From Cornus controversa (lineage: Eukaryota > Streptophyta > Magnoliopsida > Cornales > Cornaceae): a DNA stretch of 64,000 nt. Shown here piece by piece: positions 1 through 14,018 of the stretch. A program made the translations under genes and the position numbers. Each line of letters opens with the position of its first letter. The first letter of the stretch is position 1. The notes under the pieces were generated by a model. It worked only from the letters and a program-made list of their open reading frames with translations. It was not told where the DNA came from and ran no database searches. Location: positions 35,057,956 through 35,121,955 of the forward strand of contig CM048851.1 in the NCBI GenBank assembly GCA_026545225.1, written 5' to 3'.

Positions 1-63
1 TGTTTTTGTTTTTGTTTTTGAGTTACATTTTACTATCTATCTCATATATTTTGTGTTTGTGTC

Positions 64-395
64 TAGAGGTGCACATGGTTCGATTCCTTACGATTTATGA
101 CAAAATCGAAACTGGAACCAATCTTAATAGTTCTTTAATTTTAGAACTGAAACCGTTGAGTACGATTTGGTTCAGTTCAATTTTTTACAATTATCTTTTA
201 TATTTGAAGTATAATATGAAATTTAAGAAATGTGTATTATTTGACTACTAGTTGATTGACATTTTATGTAATATTATTGCATGGTTACATAAAATCTCAC
301 TTATTAAAACAATCATTATTATGTGTTATGATTTTACGAGAGTTATTGTTATTATTATTATATGTTAGAAGATTAGAGGATATTTATTAATTTTA

Positions 396-436
<41 letters not shown>

Positions 437-520
437 ACTTTTCATAATTTCAATTAACTAAAATCAAAACTATCGTTAACGGTCGGATTCGATTCTATGG
501 GTTGTTTGTGTACCCTGTCT
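64..520. mobile_element. possible hAT-like MITE
   Basis: The left edge reads GAGGTGCACATGG and the right edge ends near TTGTGTACCC, so the ends are rough inverted complements. A short direct repeat containing GTCTA lies outside each edge. Both subterminal parts carry matching inverted motifs (GGTTCGATTCC on the left, GGATTCGATTC on the right). No coding capacity is visible. The ends are degenerate, so the borders are approximate and the hAT assignment is inference. Confidence 0.4.
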
Positions 521-1816
521 ATGCCCACACTCCTTTGGTCCTCACTGTAGCGTCAATGGACTCTCAATATATAATGGTCCGTTCAACTACCTACCAGACG
601 TTGAAAGTTTGACTGTTGAAAGTTTGACTGCGAAGTTTGCTAACCTATGGTGCCGGTGGCCTCAATACCTTACTGGCTAATTTTCCCACAAAAGTACGGA
701 ATATCTTTTGAAATGATAAAAAAAACGTTTGAATGTGAAATAATAGGCCACAAGAATCTCCAACTTTATACAACTCTATCCAGCTGTGCTCTATAGCCTC
801 TATGTTAATGGCCAACCATTTTTTTCCGTTGACGGTGACGTTGACACTAACAAACAAATAATGTGTTTACATCAATGGAAAATTATCCTATATTTCCAAC
901 ATTAAAAACAAATATTAACATTTAAATGACTTTTTTCATGTAATATTTTGTTTCTTTTGTCACAATTTTCTAAGTCATTCTGTCAATTTTATGCAAAAAT
1001 TTATGAGTGTTGATTTCCTTAAATGACAATAGGGTTTCTCAAATTAAAAAATTAACAGCATGAACTAATTATAGTAATTTTCCTGTAAAAAGAATTATCA
1101 ATATGGACAATATAGGGTTTCTCATGCAAATCTGAATTCTATGGTAAAATTTTCCTTTGTCAAGTGAAACCATATATATATATAAATTTTTAGTTGAAAA
1201 AAATAACAATAAAAACTAAGTCCGGGTAATTTTAAAACATGAACTAACCATAGCAACAGCCAACATATGCATTATATGCTATATGAATCGAATAATTAAG
1301 GGTTTCAATTTTTGTTTATTTATTTTTTCTAATTATTATTATTATTTGTTTATTTTCTTATTCAGAAAATTATTTTGATATTTTCAATTAGCGGGCGGTA
1401 AAAAATAAAAAATAAAAAATTTGCGGTCGGTGACTCGGTGATGCAGTTTGGATTTGGAAGGGATCCAAAGGGACAAACAATAAAATTCATGAAACATTCC
1501 CGTCTGTCCGTGTGAAATACCAGTATCACCCCTCATTAACGTTGTGTTTCCCCAGATCACCGGCTTAACCGGTCACCTGTTTTCTAAAAAAAAATCGGCG
1601 ATTCTTTCAGCCCCGTACAATTGGACAGTTATACCGCATTTTCTTTCAATTTCTCACCACTACTGTTCCTTCGTTTCTCATTTTCTATCATTTTCTCACT
1701 CTCTCTCTTCTTCGTTGTCTGAGCCTCCAAAAATTCTCAGCTGACAAACATCAGAGAAGTAGAGGAAGACCGCGTAAACCCTAGGTAGACTCCAAAGCAC
1801 GAGCAAGCTCTCATCA
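521..1816 (+). promoter_or_regulatory. upstream region and 5' UTR of the auxilin-like gene
   Basis: AT-rich intergenic DNA with no convincing open frame. From about 1600 it becomes CT-rich with TTCTC and CTCTCT runs (1640-1740), a composition common in plant 5' leaders. The leader probably starts in this stretch, but no TATA box can be assigned with certainty. A short direct duplication of GTTGAAAGTTTGACT lies near 600-630. Confidence 0.4.
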
Positions 1817-4800
1817 ATGGAGTCTATCTCGCGTCCTCTCTACAGAAATCAAGCCTCCTCTGCGACTCTCTCCAAGAAACTCTCGAATGCGAGTGGCTAT
1901 TTCTCCTCCAAGAACGCATACGACGACGTTTTTTCCGGTCCGCGGAAGTTCAGAGCTCAGACTTCGTCTCCGACAGTCGAAGATTATGTTGAGATTTTTG
2001 GTGGCTCTCAAGCTTCGCGTGCTTCTTCAATTCCGATTGTTGATCTTTCGGCTCTGGATGAAACGAGTGTTTCGGTTGATGCTTGGAGGTCGAAACTCGA
2101 TTATTCTAAAATTTTCGGAGGTTTTCGAGATGAGGAAATTGCTTCACCTTATGAAGAAGGGTTTGCGAAACCAAAGAAAGGCGAAAATTTCTCTGACAAG
2201 TCAAGGTGAGTTCTCTGTTTGTCCTACAAACTAAAAAAAATTGAAATTATCTGCTTGTTTTCTGTAGATTGTGGTTTTTTTTCACTTCATTTTGTTAAAT
2301 GCTTATTCAAATTGGAATCCAAATATTTATTCATATTTCACATTGAAGCATGTTGTTTTAGCAATGACCAATCTGTTAGCAATTAGCATCCTTCTTGTTC
2401 TTGCTATTGTTGTAGTTGTGCAAGGTAGATGTAACTTTTCTTTCATCTTGAACAGTTTAATTGCTTGTAGCAAAAGAGGAAAATTAAAAAGTTGAACTTT
2501 AAACTTCATTAGTATTTCTCTTTTTTTTTGTGTTTGCCTTTTGGGTTATATGAGATTTGAGTATGTAGCCAATAGCCATAATAGAGCTAATTGGACTAGA
2601 TTTGTGTATGTAGCCGTTACAGCACTAATAGGACTAGTTGATGTCAAACGGTTGAATAACCTAAGAATAAGTTTTAAGAATACTGCAAATTGTTAACAAA
2701 ATGTTACACCTTTAGCACACAGGTTGTGGAATTGAAGCTACAAGGCTTTGACAAGGCCACCATAAGGACTTAGTAGTTGTTCTTTTTGTAGGATGCAATT
2801 CGAGAACATGACATGTTACTAATTACATGTATTTTGACCCCTTACTTGGTTGCCACAAAAGTTGAAGGGAAAGAAGTTAAAGGATAGAAAGGAGTTGGTT
2901 TTGCTGGTGGAATGGTAGATAGAGTAGTGGCGGTGAGAGGTGGCGGCGTTGGAAAAGGTTGTGTTAGCTCATTGCTTGGTGCAATGATGAAAACTTGGAT
3001 TAACAAGTGTGAGGGCATTGGTTTAAGTCCGACTAATCACTTTGTCTAAAATAACGTCAAAGATTAACTCTCCTAGCATCTCACATGAACAGGAGTCACA
3101 AGACCAACACTGGATAACGGTGGTAGCAATAATAGCACATCTGCCAATTTGTAGATATTTGATTAGAGGTTTTGAATGTGGTCATAAGATTTTACCTTGA
3201 CCCTCTCATGAATTACTGGGAAACTAGTGGTAAATATAATAGGATTTAAAGATAGGGAGGGAGTGAGGATTGAGGAAAGTATCTGCCTCTCCAATTAGTT
3301 AGTATTAGTAGAATTTGGTTATTAGTTCATTAAGTATTTCTGTAAATTCCACGTGCTCTCCCCCCCTCCCCCTTCTCTTTCAAGCCCTAGTTTTCTTTGA
3401 GTAGGTTGTTCAGTTCATAGCTCTCTTTGGTCTGGGACTTGCAATTTGCTTCTGTATTATTGCCGTTTTAATCATTTAGAAGGTTGTTGTGATAGGAGGT
3501 TGGAGTAGAAGTTATTTTGCAAGCGCATTTTGAATTTTACAAATCATCAGCATTGTTCTCTCTCTTTTGGGCTATTGATAGATTTGAGCTCCTTGTGAGT
3601 ATGGCCTGTGGGAGTAGACACAAGGTATAAGGAGTTTGGATGATAAATTGCACTGTAAGGCCAGAGTGGTTGATCCAATTGTCAAAAATAGAACATGTCC
3701 CCAATTGCACTTGGTGGATTGAAGGTGACAAGACATTGGTGGACTTTAGTAGAACACTAAATTGATTGTTTAGCATGGTTTCCGTGAGAAACATGTGTTT
3801 TGAAGCAACCACTTTGTGCAAACTAATGCCAGAGGTTAGCTAGTCTCCAGCTTTTATTTCCCTGCATGTTGCGTAGGCGAGACCAACATTGGGCTATACT
3901 GATGGGAAGTGTGGAGCCTAATTATACTGTACACCTTGGCCCAACTAGCTAAATAGCTATTTTAAACATTGTGTTACATCAAAACATTATATTGCTCTTA
4001 AATCTATAATAAAAGTACTGAATAATATGAATATTTTGCTGAGTCCTCGTGTCCTTGTGTTTGGAGAGAGAATGAATTCGACGCTTAGACACATATCCAT
4101 ATTCGAGACTGTGTAACATAGGAACCGGGTAGTGCCATTTCATTTTTTCTTCTTTCCATCTTTGAATTCCCCCCTCTCCCCGCCCGGTTTATTATTATCT
4201 GTAAAGGTTTTAACTGTCTTCCATTTTTATTTATGTGCAGGACTCTGGCTGAAACAGTTCCTCCTTACGAAGGGTCAGATCATTTAAATTATTCTAAAGA
4301 GAGTCAACTGTTTTCAAGTGAAGCATCTCATGAATCATTTGATGGTGTGAAGCAGTTTAACATGTCTTTTCATAAAACCAATCAAAGAAGAAACAATGTA
4401 ACGAATGGGACAACACACATAGCTCAACTTCATGCTGTTCCTGGATTTACTTATTTTGTTGATGAAAAAACTCCTCTGCAGAAGACAGAATGCGATAATT
4501 TGGTGCCCTCGCTAAAAAGTGATGCTAATTTTGGAATGGATTTCAGGAAGGGATTAAAGGAAGGCAAACATCATGGGAAGGCCGGGTCAAATCTCACTAA
4601 GCAACACAATTCTGACAGTGGGGTTAGAATTGACAGCAACTGTAGTCCTGATAAATTCCATTCAAATGATAAGTCATTTTATGCATATGAAATTCCTTCT
4701 AATTTTTCATCACCTTCAAGTCTGCCTACCAAATTAGGTGGTAGTAAAGGTGATTTCAAGAGATCGGTGACTTCGAACTCTGAGGTTTTAAAAAGTAATG

Positions 4801-7800
4801 TTTCTAAAGGTGGTCCTGGTGGTTGTTCACCACCATTCTCTGATGAGGAAGTAGATGTGAATTCAGCAGCTGCTGCCTCTGCAGCAGCTTTGAGAAATGC
4901 AATAGAGAAGGCTCAAGCAAGTATAAGAATTGCAAAAGAATCAATGGAACGGAAGAAGGAAGGTTTCCGAAGATTTCCAAAGCCAAGTTCTAAGGATGGT
5001 TTGGATGCTAAGGACAGAAGGGACAATAAAGTTACTGGCGAAGCAAACAGAACAAAAAAGAAGAATGCTAATGGAATACGTGGAAGAGTGGATGCTGCAT
5101 CACAAGTTTTTGCAGGAATTGAAAGGCAAAATGCAATGAGAAGTGGCAAAGTAGCTCCAGAATCCAAAGATAGTGAGAACCTTTTTATTGCTAGAAACAT
5201 TGTTGTAGAAGCAGATGGGAACAAAGCGGAAGCAACCAAAGAATGTGAAGCAACAGGACCATTTCCTGAAGTGGTAAACACAAACAAGCACTTGGTATTC
5301 AAGCAAGCAGACAGCAAAAACATCATGCAATCTGTAGATGCCCATGAATGTGCAAGCAATGAGATGAAAACTGCTAAAGAAATTTTTGAACAGCAAGAAG
5401 GAAATGGTATGAAAGTAGTTGAAGAAGCTCATAAAGTGGACAATATAGAAAGGACACTGAATGCATTTAGAATTGCAGAAGACTTGGAAGAGCATGTGAT
5501 TAGATTGGAATCAGCTCAAGAGGTTCATGGGCAGGATGAAAATGAAATAACAAGAGCTGCCCAAGACGATGAAGAAACTAAGGAGACACAAAAAGCTTTC
5601 TGTGAGCAGGGAAAATGTGAGAAGATACTGAAAGAAACTCATGAGCCAATAGAAAATGAGAAATTTGAGTGCCAAGAGTGGTTTGAGTGCCAAGAGTGGG
5701 AGGAAAGTGATAATGAGGAGAGACCAAGTGATGCCCAGGAGTGGATGCAAAATGAGAAGAAACAAGAAGAGGTTCTGAAACAAGAAGACAATGAGAAGGA
5801 AGAAAATGAAACCAGACTACAAAAGATTCATGAACAAGAAATTGAGAAGAGACAAAAAGAGGTTTGGGAATGGGTAGATTATGAAAATAAATTAAAAGAG
5901 TCCTGTGAAGGGGAAAGCCATGAGAAAAAACACAATGATGAGCACAAGAAAGGCGAAAATGAGAAGAGGTTGGACACGGTTAATGATCTGGAAGTAATCA
6001 AGAAGAAACTGAGTGAAAATTATGATGGCAGAGAAAGTGAGAAGAGACTAAAAGAGGACTCTAAGTGGGAAGGAAATGAGAAGAAGCGTACAGAGGCTCA
6101 TGAATATGATAAGAAGCTTATAGAGGCTCGTGAATATGAAGAAACTGAGAGTATACAGAGAGAGATGATTGACCTAAGCCAAGATAATGGGAAGACAGAA
6201 ATGAATCAAGAGGCTGTTGAGGAAGAGAAGAGTCTTGATGCAGCTAGTGAAGAATGTAAGAGGGATGCAAGTGAAAGCATGAGTGGGACTCAAGAAGCCA
6301 ATAGAAACAATGAAAATGATAACTACTTGGACATAAATCCAGAGGTAACTGCGCGTGAAGAGGATGAAAGGAAACTGCACGTTTACAAATCTTTCTGTGA
6401 ACTTAAAGAGGATGAGAAGGAACCAGGAACAGTTGAGGTGGAATATGAGCTGGAGGAGAAAGTTATATATAAAGCAGCTGGCTTGGCTAAAAGTGCTGCT
6501 GAACACATTGAGATTGAAAACGGAATGAACGATGCCACTAAAGCCTTCCTTTTTTATGACAATCAGATAGATACTGATTTAATCAAAACAAGTTTTGGAC
6601 GAGAACAAATTGATCAGAATGAGAAGGAATCTGAAGTGGCCTCCAATTCAGGGAATGGTGTGATATTGGAGCATGAATCAGGAGAAAACTATGAAAAAGT
6701 CAAGTCTGAAATTGCATTTGATCAGGGTAAAGACAATAATTTTGAAATAGCTCTTGAGGAAAGTCAAGAGGTTGAACTGGGAAACAAATTGGATGCTCCC
6801 CAACCAGAATCAGGAGAAAGTGAAGAGGTTGAACTGGGAAACAAATTGGACACTCCCCAACCACAATCAGGAGAATACAAGAAAGAAGTCAAGGAGGCTA
6901 AAATTGCCTTTGATCAGGGAAAAGACAATAATTTTGAAATAGCTCATGAGGAAAGTGAAGAGGTTGAACTGGGAGACAAATTGGATGGTCCCAAACCACA
7001 ATCAGGAGAAAGTGATGAGGTTGAACTGGGAAACAAATTGGACACTCCCCAACCACAATCAGGAGAAAGTGAAGAGGTTGAACTGGGAAACAAATTGGAC
7101 ACTCCCCAACCACAATCAGGAGAATACAAGAAAGAAGTCAAGGAGGCTGAAATTGCCTTTGATCAGGGAAAAGACAATAATTTTGAAACAGCTCATGAGG
7201 AATGTGAAGAGGTTGAACTGGGAGACAAATTGGACGCACCCCAACCACAATCAGGAGAAGACAAGAAAGAAGTCAGGGAGGCTGAAATTCCCCTTGTTAA
7301 GGAGAGAGATGAGAATAATTTTGAAACAGCTCGTGAGGAGAAAGAAGAGGTTGAAATGGGAAACAAATTGGAAGCATCTCAACCATCTAAACTTTACGAA
7401 CTTGAAGGAAAAGAAAAAACGGTGAAAATAGATGAGGAGATCAAACCAAACCAAAATACCAGAAAGAATGAGGCGAATGTTAATGGATCCTTTGCAACGG
7501 AAGATAAGGAAACCAAAGAAACTGTACAAATAGAAATGGTGGAAAAAGAGCACCTTTTAAAAACTGATGAAGCAAACAAGAGGGAAAAAGACAGAATAGC
7601 TGTTGAAAGAGCAATCCGTGAAGCTCGTGAGAGGGCATTTGCTGAGGCTCGAGAAAGAGCTGAAAGGGCTGCCGTGGAGAGAGCAACTGCTCAAGCTCGC
7701 CAAAGAGTAATGGCTGAAGCCCGAGACAAGTTTGAGAAGGCTCCTGCAGGGAATAAATCATCATCTGAGAAAGCTTCGGTGGAAGCTAAACATAGAGCAG

Positions 7801-9381
7801 AACGTGCTGCAGTAGAGAGAGCAACTGCAGAGGCTCGGGAGCGTGCCCTGGAAAAATTATTATCCCAGAAGGCTACCTCTGTAGCAAGAGAACAGGCTGA
7901 AAGAATTATTTGCGAGAGGTTTTGTGGTGCTTCCAGAGATAATGAAATGATGCAGAGCTCTTCTTCCTCTGTGAGTATTTCTACCATTCATCATGTTCAC
8001 TACTTCACTCTCCTCTGTCATCCATGAAGCATATTATTCAGTTGCATGCGGAACAATTGACAGAAAATTTCTTACAGGATCCTCAGAGATCTAATGAAGC
8101 TAATGGTGAATCATCTCAGAGGCACAAGGCAAGTTTAGAGAGGCACCAAAGGACAATGGAACGTGCGGTATGCATCTTGCTGTTGTTTACATTAGAAAAC
8201 AATATTGTTGACCTTTGCCAAGATTGTTTAAATGTTTGTGTCCTGTTCTCTTTCAGGCAAAAGCTCTAGCAGAGAAAAATCAGCGCGATCTTCTTGCTCA
8301 GAAGGAGCAAGCTGAGAGAAATGTATTTATCTGTTCAAATGAGTTACTAAGATTATGAAATTAGTGATTATGCATGGATGTTTGACTTATGGTTCTGTAT
8401 CTATTATAATTACAGAGATTAGCAGAAGTCCTGGACGCCGATGTCAAGAGATGGTCAAGTGGGAAGGAAGGCAACTTGCGTGCTTTGCTTTCAACACTAC
8501 AATATGTATGTGCAAGCCTACTACTTTGGCTTAATTTTTATTTGGCCTTATTCTAAGTATTTATTGCTCTAAATTGTGCTGAAATACTAATGCAAATTCA
8601 CCTTTTAGTAAGTTCTCATATATTGTAACGAATTGTGAACCAAAAGGACCATCCTCGCCACTGAGGGGGAATTTCCCAACCAAGAGGGATTCTGCTACTT
8701 GAATAACAATTAACAAATAGGTTCCCTTACATTACATCGTTTAGAAGTACTAATATTTACAAGTAAAGTACTGCATTTTATAGAATTGAAGATGAGATAC
8801 ACCAACGGTATTTTATTTCTGTATAGAGTTTTTTACCATCATATCAAGGGTTCATTGTACTCTCTTATTTTGTATTGAACAGCACTAAATATGAATAATC
8901 GAAAAGTAGTTGTCTTGGATTGGGATTAACTCGAAAACTGGCAGTAGCAGTGTTAACTGAATTTCTTATTTTGCAGATTCTCGGACCTGATAGTGGTTGG
9001 CAACCTATTTCCCTAACAGATATTGTAGCAACTAAAGCCGTGAAGAAGGCTTACAGGAAAGCCACTCTTTATGTTCATCCTGATAAGTTGCAGCAGCGTG
9101 GTGCAAGCATTCAGCAAAAGTACATATGTGAGAAAGTTTTCGATCTTCTAAAGGTTGGTGCTTGATCTCCTTTTTGAGCAATTTTTACATAGGTGACCAC
9201 TTTTATGGATTTGTGATGGCATGAGAGTTAGGTAGAGAAAAACTACAACCATAGTACAACAGATAGGGGAAGAACACAGCAAGTTCCTTGGTATTAGTCT
9301 TGCCTCTCTTCAATTCTCACCTACTTTCTGGTTGTGTCATCACAGGCAGCTTGGAACAAATTCAATCCAGAAGAGAGGTAG
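1817..9381 (+). CDS. AUL1: auxilin-like protein 1 type J-domain protein (clathrin uncoating)
   Basis: Seven exons by hand: 1817-2205, 4241-7970, 8078-8167, 8257-8322, 8416-8505, 8977-9153 and 9346-9381. All introns are GT-AG and the frame stays open, giving 1525 aa. Intron 1 is about 2 kb. Residues 1456-1514 form a C-terminal J-domain with the HPD tripeptide at 1489-1491 (VHPDK). The protein ends soon after WNKFNPEER, as auxilins do. Residues of about 1245-1357 are rich in Arg, Glu and Ala (AVERA and AEARERA motifs) and predict a long helix or coiled coil. The middle is acidic, low in complexity and contains a tandem repeat. Family knowledge: auxilins recruit Hsc70 through the J-domain to strip clathrin from vesicles, and Arabidopsis AUL1 is of similar length with the same layout. 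The start at 1817 is the first ATG after the CT-rich leader. The assignment to AUL1 rather than another plant auxilin-like member rests on length and architecture. Confidence 0.9.
6727..7330 (+). repeat. in-frame tandem repeat coding for acidic repeats in the auxilin-like protein
   Basis: A block of about 54 bp (motif [10 protein letters not shown] then PQPQSGE) occurs about six times. Some copies are joined by a longer spacer (motif KKEVKEA, then [10 protein letters not shown]). Together they form a higher-order unit of roughly 250 bp. Copies are nearly identical at the DNA level and every copy keeps the frame, around residues 955-1170. This suggests recent expansion by unequal exchange or slippage in a disordered region. 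Confidence 0.85.
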
Positions 9382-10540
<1,159 letters not shown>

Positions 10541-10895
10541 CATGATTTTCAAAATCTCAAAATCTCACAGTAAGATATTATCTGCTTTGACCCTCTCTTT
10601 CTGTTTCTTGTGTAGATATTGTCTGTTTTGCACATTCTTCTCTTAGTACTCACGATTTTCAAAATCTCACGGTAAGATATTGTCTGCTTTGACCCTCTCT
10701 TTTTGTTAATTGCGTAGATATTATCTGTTTTGCACATTTTCTCTTAGTGCTCACGATTTTCAAAATCTCACGGTGAAATATTGTTTGCTTTGACCACTTT
10801 CTCTCCATTCACCACTCTCTTCCAGTTTACTGTATATCTATTGTCCGCTTTGCACATTCTTCTCTTGGTGCTCGCAATTTTTGAAATCTTAAAGT
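10541..10895. repeat. tandem repeat, about 101 bp unit, three to four copies
   Basis: The motif AAAATCTCAC recurs at about 10559, 10661 and 10762, and a worn copy lies near 10880. Each unit carries GATATTRTCTGCTTTGACC in its first half and TTTGCACATT in its second half. Copy 4 is longer and more diverged. A partial copy precedes the array at about 10500. No coding function is apparent. Confidence 0.8.
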
Positions 10896-11106
10896 TTTAA
10901 AAACACATAGTATTCATACATACAAGTCTCAACAACTTCTTCCTAGATTTGGACGTCACAAGAGTCATCTATCTTTTTAGTTTTTACCCTCTTCTTCTAA
11001 CACAATGAAATCACTACTAGAAACCAGTAGTAATGGTCTCAAGAGTTACATACAACCCTCCTCAAACAAAAAAAAATAAAAAATCATAGGTATATATTAA
11101 AAAAAA

Positions 11107-12476
11107 GGCCAAATTACATTTTGACCCCCTGAGGTATGTTCATATGTCAACCTGATCCCCACGTTTGCAAATCTTCATTTTCACCCCCTGTCAATAGATT
11201 TTAATTGACTTTGGTCAACAAAATGCTAAAATGACTAAACTACCCTACTTACATATAGTAAATAACATTTTCATCGAATTTTCTCTCTCTGTAACATCTA
11301 TTTTTCTGTATCGTTTCTCTCTCTACATTTTCATCAGCCATGAGAAAAGGCAGAGGCCGACCAGTAGGGAGGTTCAGGCGATGGAATACGCAGTGGTGGT
11401 TGTGGTTATGGGTATGGATGGTGGTGGTGGTGGTGGTGGTTGTGGAGGTGGGGATGGTGGTGGTGGTTTCATTTTGGGGGTGGGGGTTGAGGATAGTGCT
11501 TGTGATGCAACAGATTGTGGTATTTGAGGCTAGATTTCTAGCGACCACCATAGTTATGGGTTCATTCGCCAGAATACGCAGTGGTGGTTGTGGTGTGGGC
11601 ATGGTGGTGGCTGTGGTTGTGGGTATGGATGGCAGTGGTGGTTGTGGAGGTGGGTCCACAATTTCTGAATTCCCAAATCTGATCTTTTTCTCATTCCCCA
11701 AACACACACCAATTGAATCATGGGTATGCAAGGGGATGAAGAAGTAGGGACGACGACGAGCCAAGTGGCCAAAAAATCATCCATGTTCAGGTACAATTTG
11801 CCTCTTGTTTGGGTGGGTCTGATCGGACTGGTGTGTTTCTGTTGCCCTGGCATGTTCAATGCCCTATCAGGGATGGGCGGTGGAGGGCAGGTTGACCCCA
11901 CGGGCGGCGAACAACGCTAACACCGCCCTCTACACCACATTTCTCAACCCCACCCCCAAATGAAACCACCATCCCCATCTCCACAACCACCACCGCCTCT
12001 CGCTTTCCGACACGGCGGTAGCGCTGCCACCATTCCCACTCCCATAACCACCACCACCACCATACCCACAGCCACAGCCACCACCACCATACCCACAGCC
12101 ACAGCCACCACCATGCCCACACCACAACCACCACTGCATATGATCATAACCTGTTGCATCACAACCTGCCGACAATGATCTATATATATATATATCTTTC
12201 TCAATCTGTAAAACTATTGGATTTTTGGTGTATTATACTTGATGTGTAAATTAAGAGTCACACATACAAAAGATTGGGGCTAAATTGTAGAAAGGCATTT
12301 TAGGCATTTTTAGTCACTGTTTGCATGATGTAAGCAATCTGACAGTTGACAATGACATGAGAAACTAAAGTGATGTATAATTTCAAACCTCAAGAGTAAA
12401 AATGAAGATACACAAATGTGGAGGGGTCAGGTTGACATATTGACAAACATCAGGGGGTCAAAATATAATTTGCCCC
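11107..12476. mobile_element. non-autonomous Mutator-like element (Pack-MULE) with captured gene fragment
   Basis: The terminal inverted repeats exceed 80 bp: the left end from 11107 (GGCCAAATTACATTTTGACC) is mirrored by the right end closing at 12476 (AATTTGCCCC read forward). Both arms share the block CCTGATCCCC/CCTGACCCCT followed by CATTTTCA-type sequence. Eight A residues flank each side, a possible but low-complexity TSD. Inside, GGT/GTG-rich sequence at 11369-11650 is repeated in inverted form at 11945-12170, and the loop holds a gene fragment (11720-11943). No transposase is present. Long TIRs plus a captured host fragment fit a Pack-MULE. Confidence 0.8.
11720..11943 (+). pseudogene. 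captured first-exon fragment of an UNC93-like MFS gene
   Basis: Starting at ATG 11720, the frame reads a short polar N-terminus, then VGLIGLVCFCCPGMFNALSG and a GGGGQVD motif. This matches my recollection of the N-terminus and first membrane segment of plant UNC93-like (DUF895, major facilitator superfamily) proteins. After GQVDPT an extra G near 11901-11905 shifts the frame into a stop at GEQR. Reading past the extra base restores AANNANTALYTTF, the expected continuation. Homology stops at about 11942, where the element's right arm begins. The leader just upstream looks like captured 5' UTR. It cannot encode a transporter. Confidence 0.75.
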
Positions 12477-12955
12477 AAAAAAAAGAAATCTCCCACTAAG
12501 TCCCATGTAGGTCTGTGTCTGGCGTGGTGGGTTATTTTTGTGTTGATTGGGTGGGTGTTTTCCGGCTACCCGGGTGGTGGTTTTGGGTTGACCTATTCGT
12601 GTTCATAGTGTTAACTTAGAGCCCAAGCTTGTTTGTAGTTCTTTTGCATGGAAACGCATAGCTTATGAAAATTCATATATGTTTTTTTTCTCTCTTTGAA
12701 ATGTCAAGCAAAGTATATTGATAAAATTGTAAAGATAGAAAAGCCCATTGAATGGGATAGGCCCAAACAAAGAAAAAAGAAGCCCGAAAAGACTTAAGCA
12801 ACAATAAGCCCAACCCAACTTATTTCTATTATAGATTAAGCCCAAATGGCTTAGGCTGGCCCATATTGAAATAGGCCCAAGATCATTCAATTTGTAATTA
12901 AAAAAATATTAAATTATGAGAGAAACTTGTTTGATAAGTTTTGACTTTGTATTTA
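12477..12955. other. spacer with a cluster of GGCCCA/TGGGC motifs
   Basis: No gene is seen. Between about 12740 and 12885 the motif AGGCCCAA or AAGCCC/TGGCCCA occurs about seven times. Such motifs resemble TCP-binding site II elements, but here they lie more than 3 kb from the nearest gene start and may belong to a repeat family, since a similar cluster lies near 15870-15935. Confidence 0.4.
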
Positions 12956-14018
12956 GACAAAAGGGTCTAAAACCATCCTGTATTTTTAAAAAGGTGTAAT
13001 AAATCTCCCTATACTATATTTTGGATCATATCACATATTCACTTTTGCAAAAGTGAGTAAAGTACTCCATTTTGCACATATTCTTTTTTATGACCATTTT
13101 ATCTTTTTCATTATTATAAAAAATAAAGATTAATAGAGAGCAGAGAGATTTTTTTATATTAACTTTTTTTACCTAATAAAAAAAAGAGAAGTTTTTTTTT
13201 CGAGAGAAAAAACTAAAAATGCACAATTACATAATAAAAAATTTTGATTTTTTTTTGTTTTCCAGAAATTGTTTCCGAAAATTTTTCCATTAGAAAGAGG
13301 GGTTTTTTTTTTATATATTAAGTTTTATTTAACTTAATAAAAAAAGAGGAGTTTTTTTCCTGAAAAAAATATTCCAGAAATAATTTCCAAGGAAAAAAAA
13401 CTAAATATGCAAAATTACTTAATAAAAATTTTTGATTTTTTTTTTCCAAAATTGTTCCCGGAAATTTTTTTCATTAGAAAAAGAGAGAATTTATGAAAAT
13501 AAAACAATGTTTGAAAAAATAAAACAAAAATTCCAATTTTTTTATTATTGTGCATATTTAGTTTTTTCCCCAAAAATTATTTCTGAAATTTTTTTCTCCG
13601 AAAAAAACTCCTCTTATTTTTTTTATTAAGGTACAGAAAAACTTAATATAAAAAACCACTCGCTTTCTAATGGCAAATTTTCAAAAATACAAAAAAAAAG
13701 AAAAAAAATCCAAATTTTTTTATTATATAATTGTGCATTTTAAGGTTTTTTTTGGAAATATTTTTCTCGAAAAAATAACTCCTCTTTTTTTTATTAAGGT
13801 AAAAAAAACTTAATATAAAAAAACCCCTCTTTTCTCTATTTTCATTATTTTTTATAATAATGGAAATGGTAAAATGGTCATAAAAAAGAAGAATATTTGC
13901 AAAATGGGGTATTTTGCTCACTTTTGCAAATGTGAGGGTGTGAAATAGTCCAAAATATAGCATATGTGGATTTATTGCACCTTTTAAAAATCACAGGGGA
14001 GTTTTGGACCCTTTTGGC
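12956..14018. mobile_element. MULE-type MITE with long inverted arms and 9-bp TSD
   Basis: The 9-bp sequence TTGTATTTA is found at 12947-12955 and again at 14019-14027, directly outside an element whose ends are GACAAAAGGGTC and GGACCCTTTTGGC, inverted complements with few changes. The inverted arms run about 300 bp each side and include copies of CACTTTTGCAAAAGTGAG-like sequence. The interior is itself built of repeated, inverted T-rich subunits, so nearly the whole element can fold back. There is no coding capacity. The 9-bp TSD supports the Mutator superfamily. Confidence 0.85.

Noticed and set aside
4804-7987. Many antisense and out-of-frame open frames over the auxilin-like gene
   Set aside because: They lie within exon 2 of a well supported gene. 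Their presence follows from its biased codon composition.
11231-12204. Several Gly/Trp-rich or Pro/Thr-rich open frames on both strands
   Set aside because: They are translations of GGT/CCA-rich inverted arms of the Pack-MULE. Length is due to low complexity, with no conserved domain.
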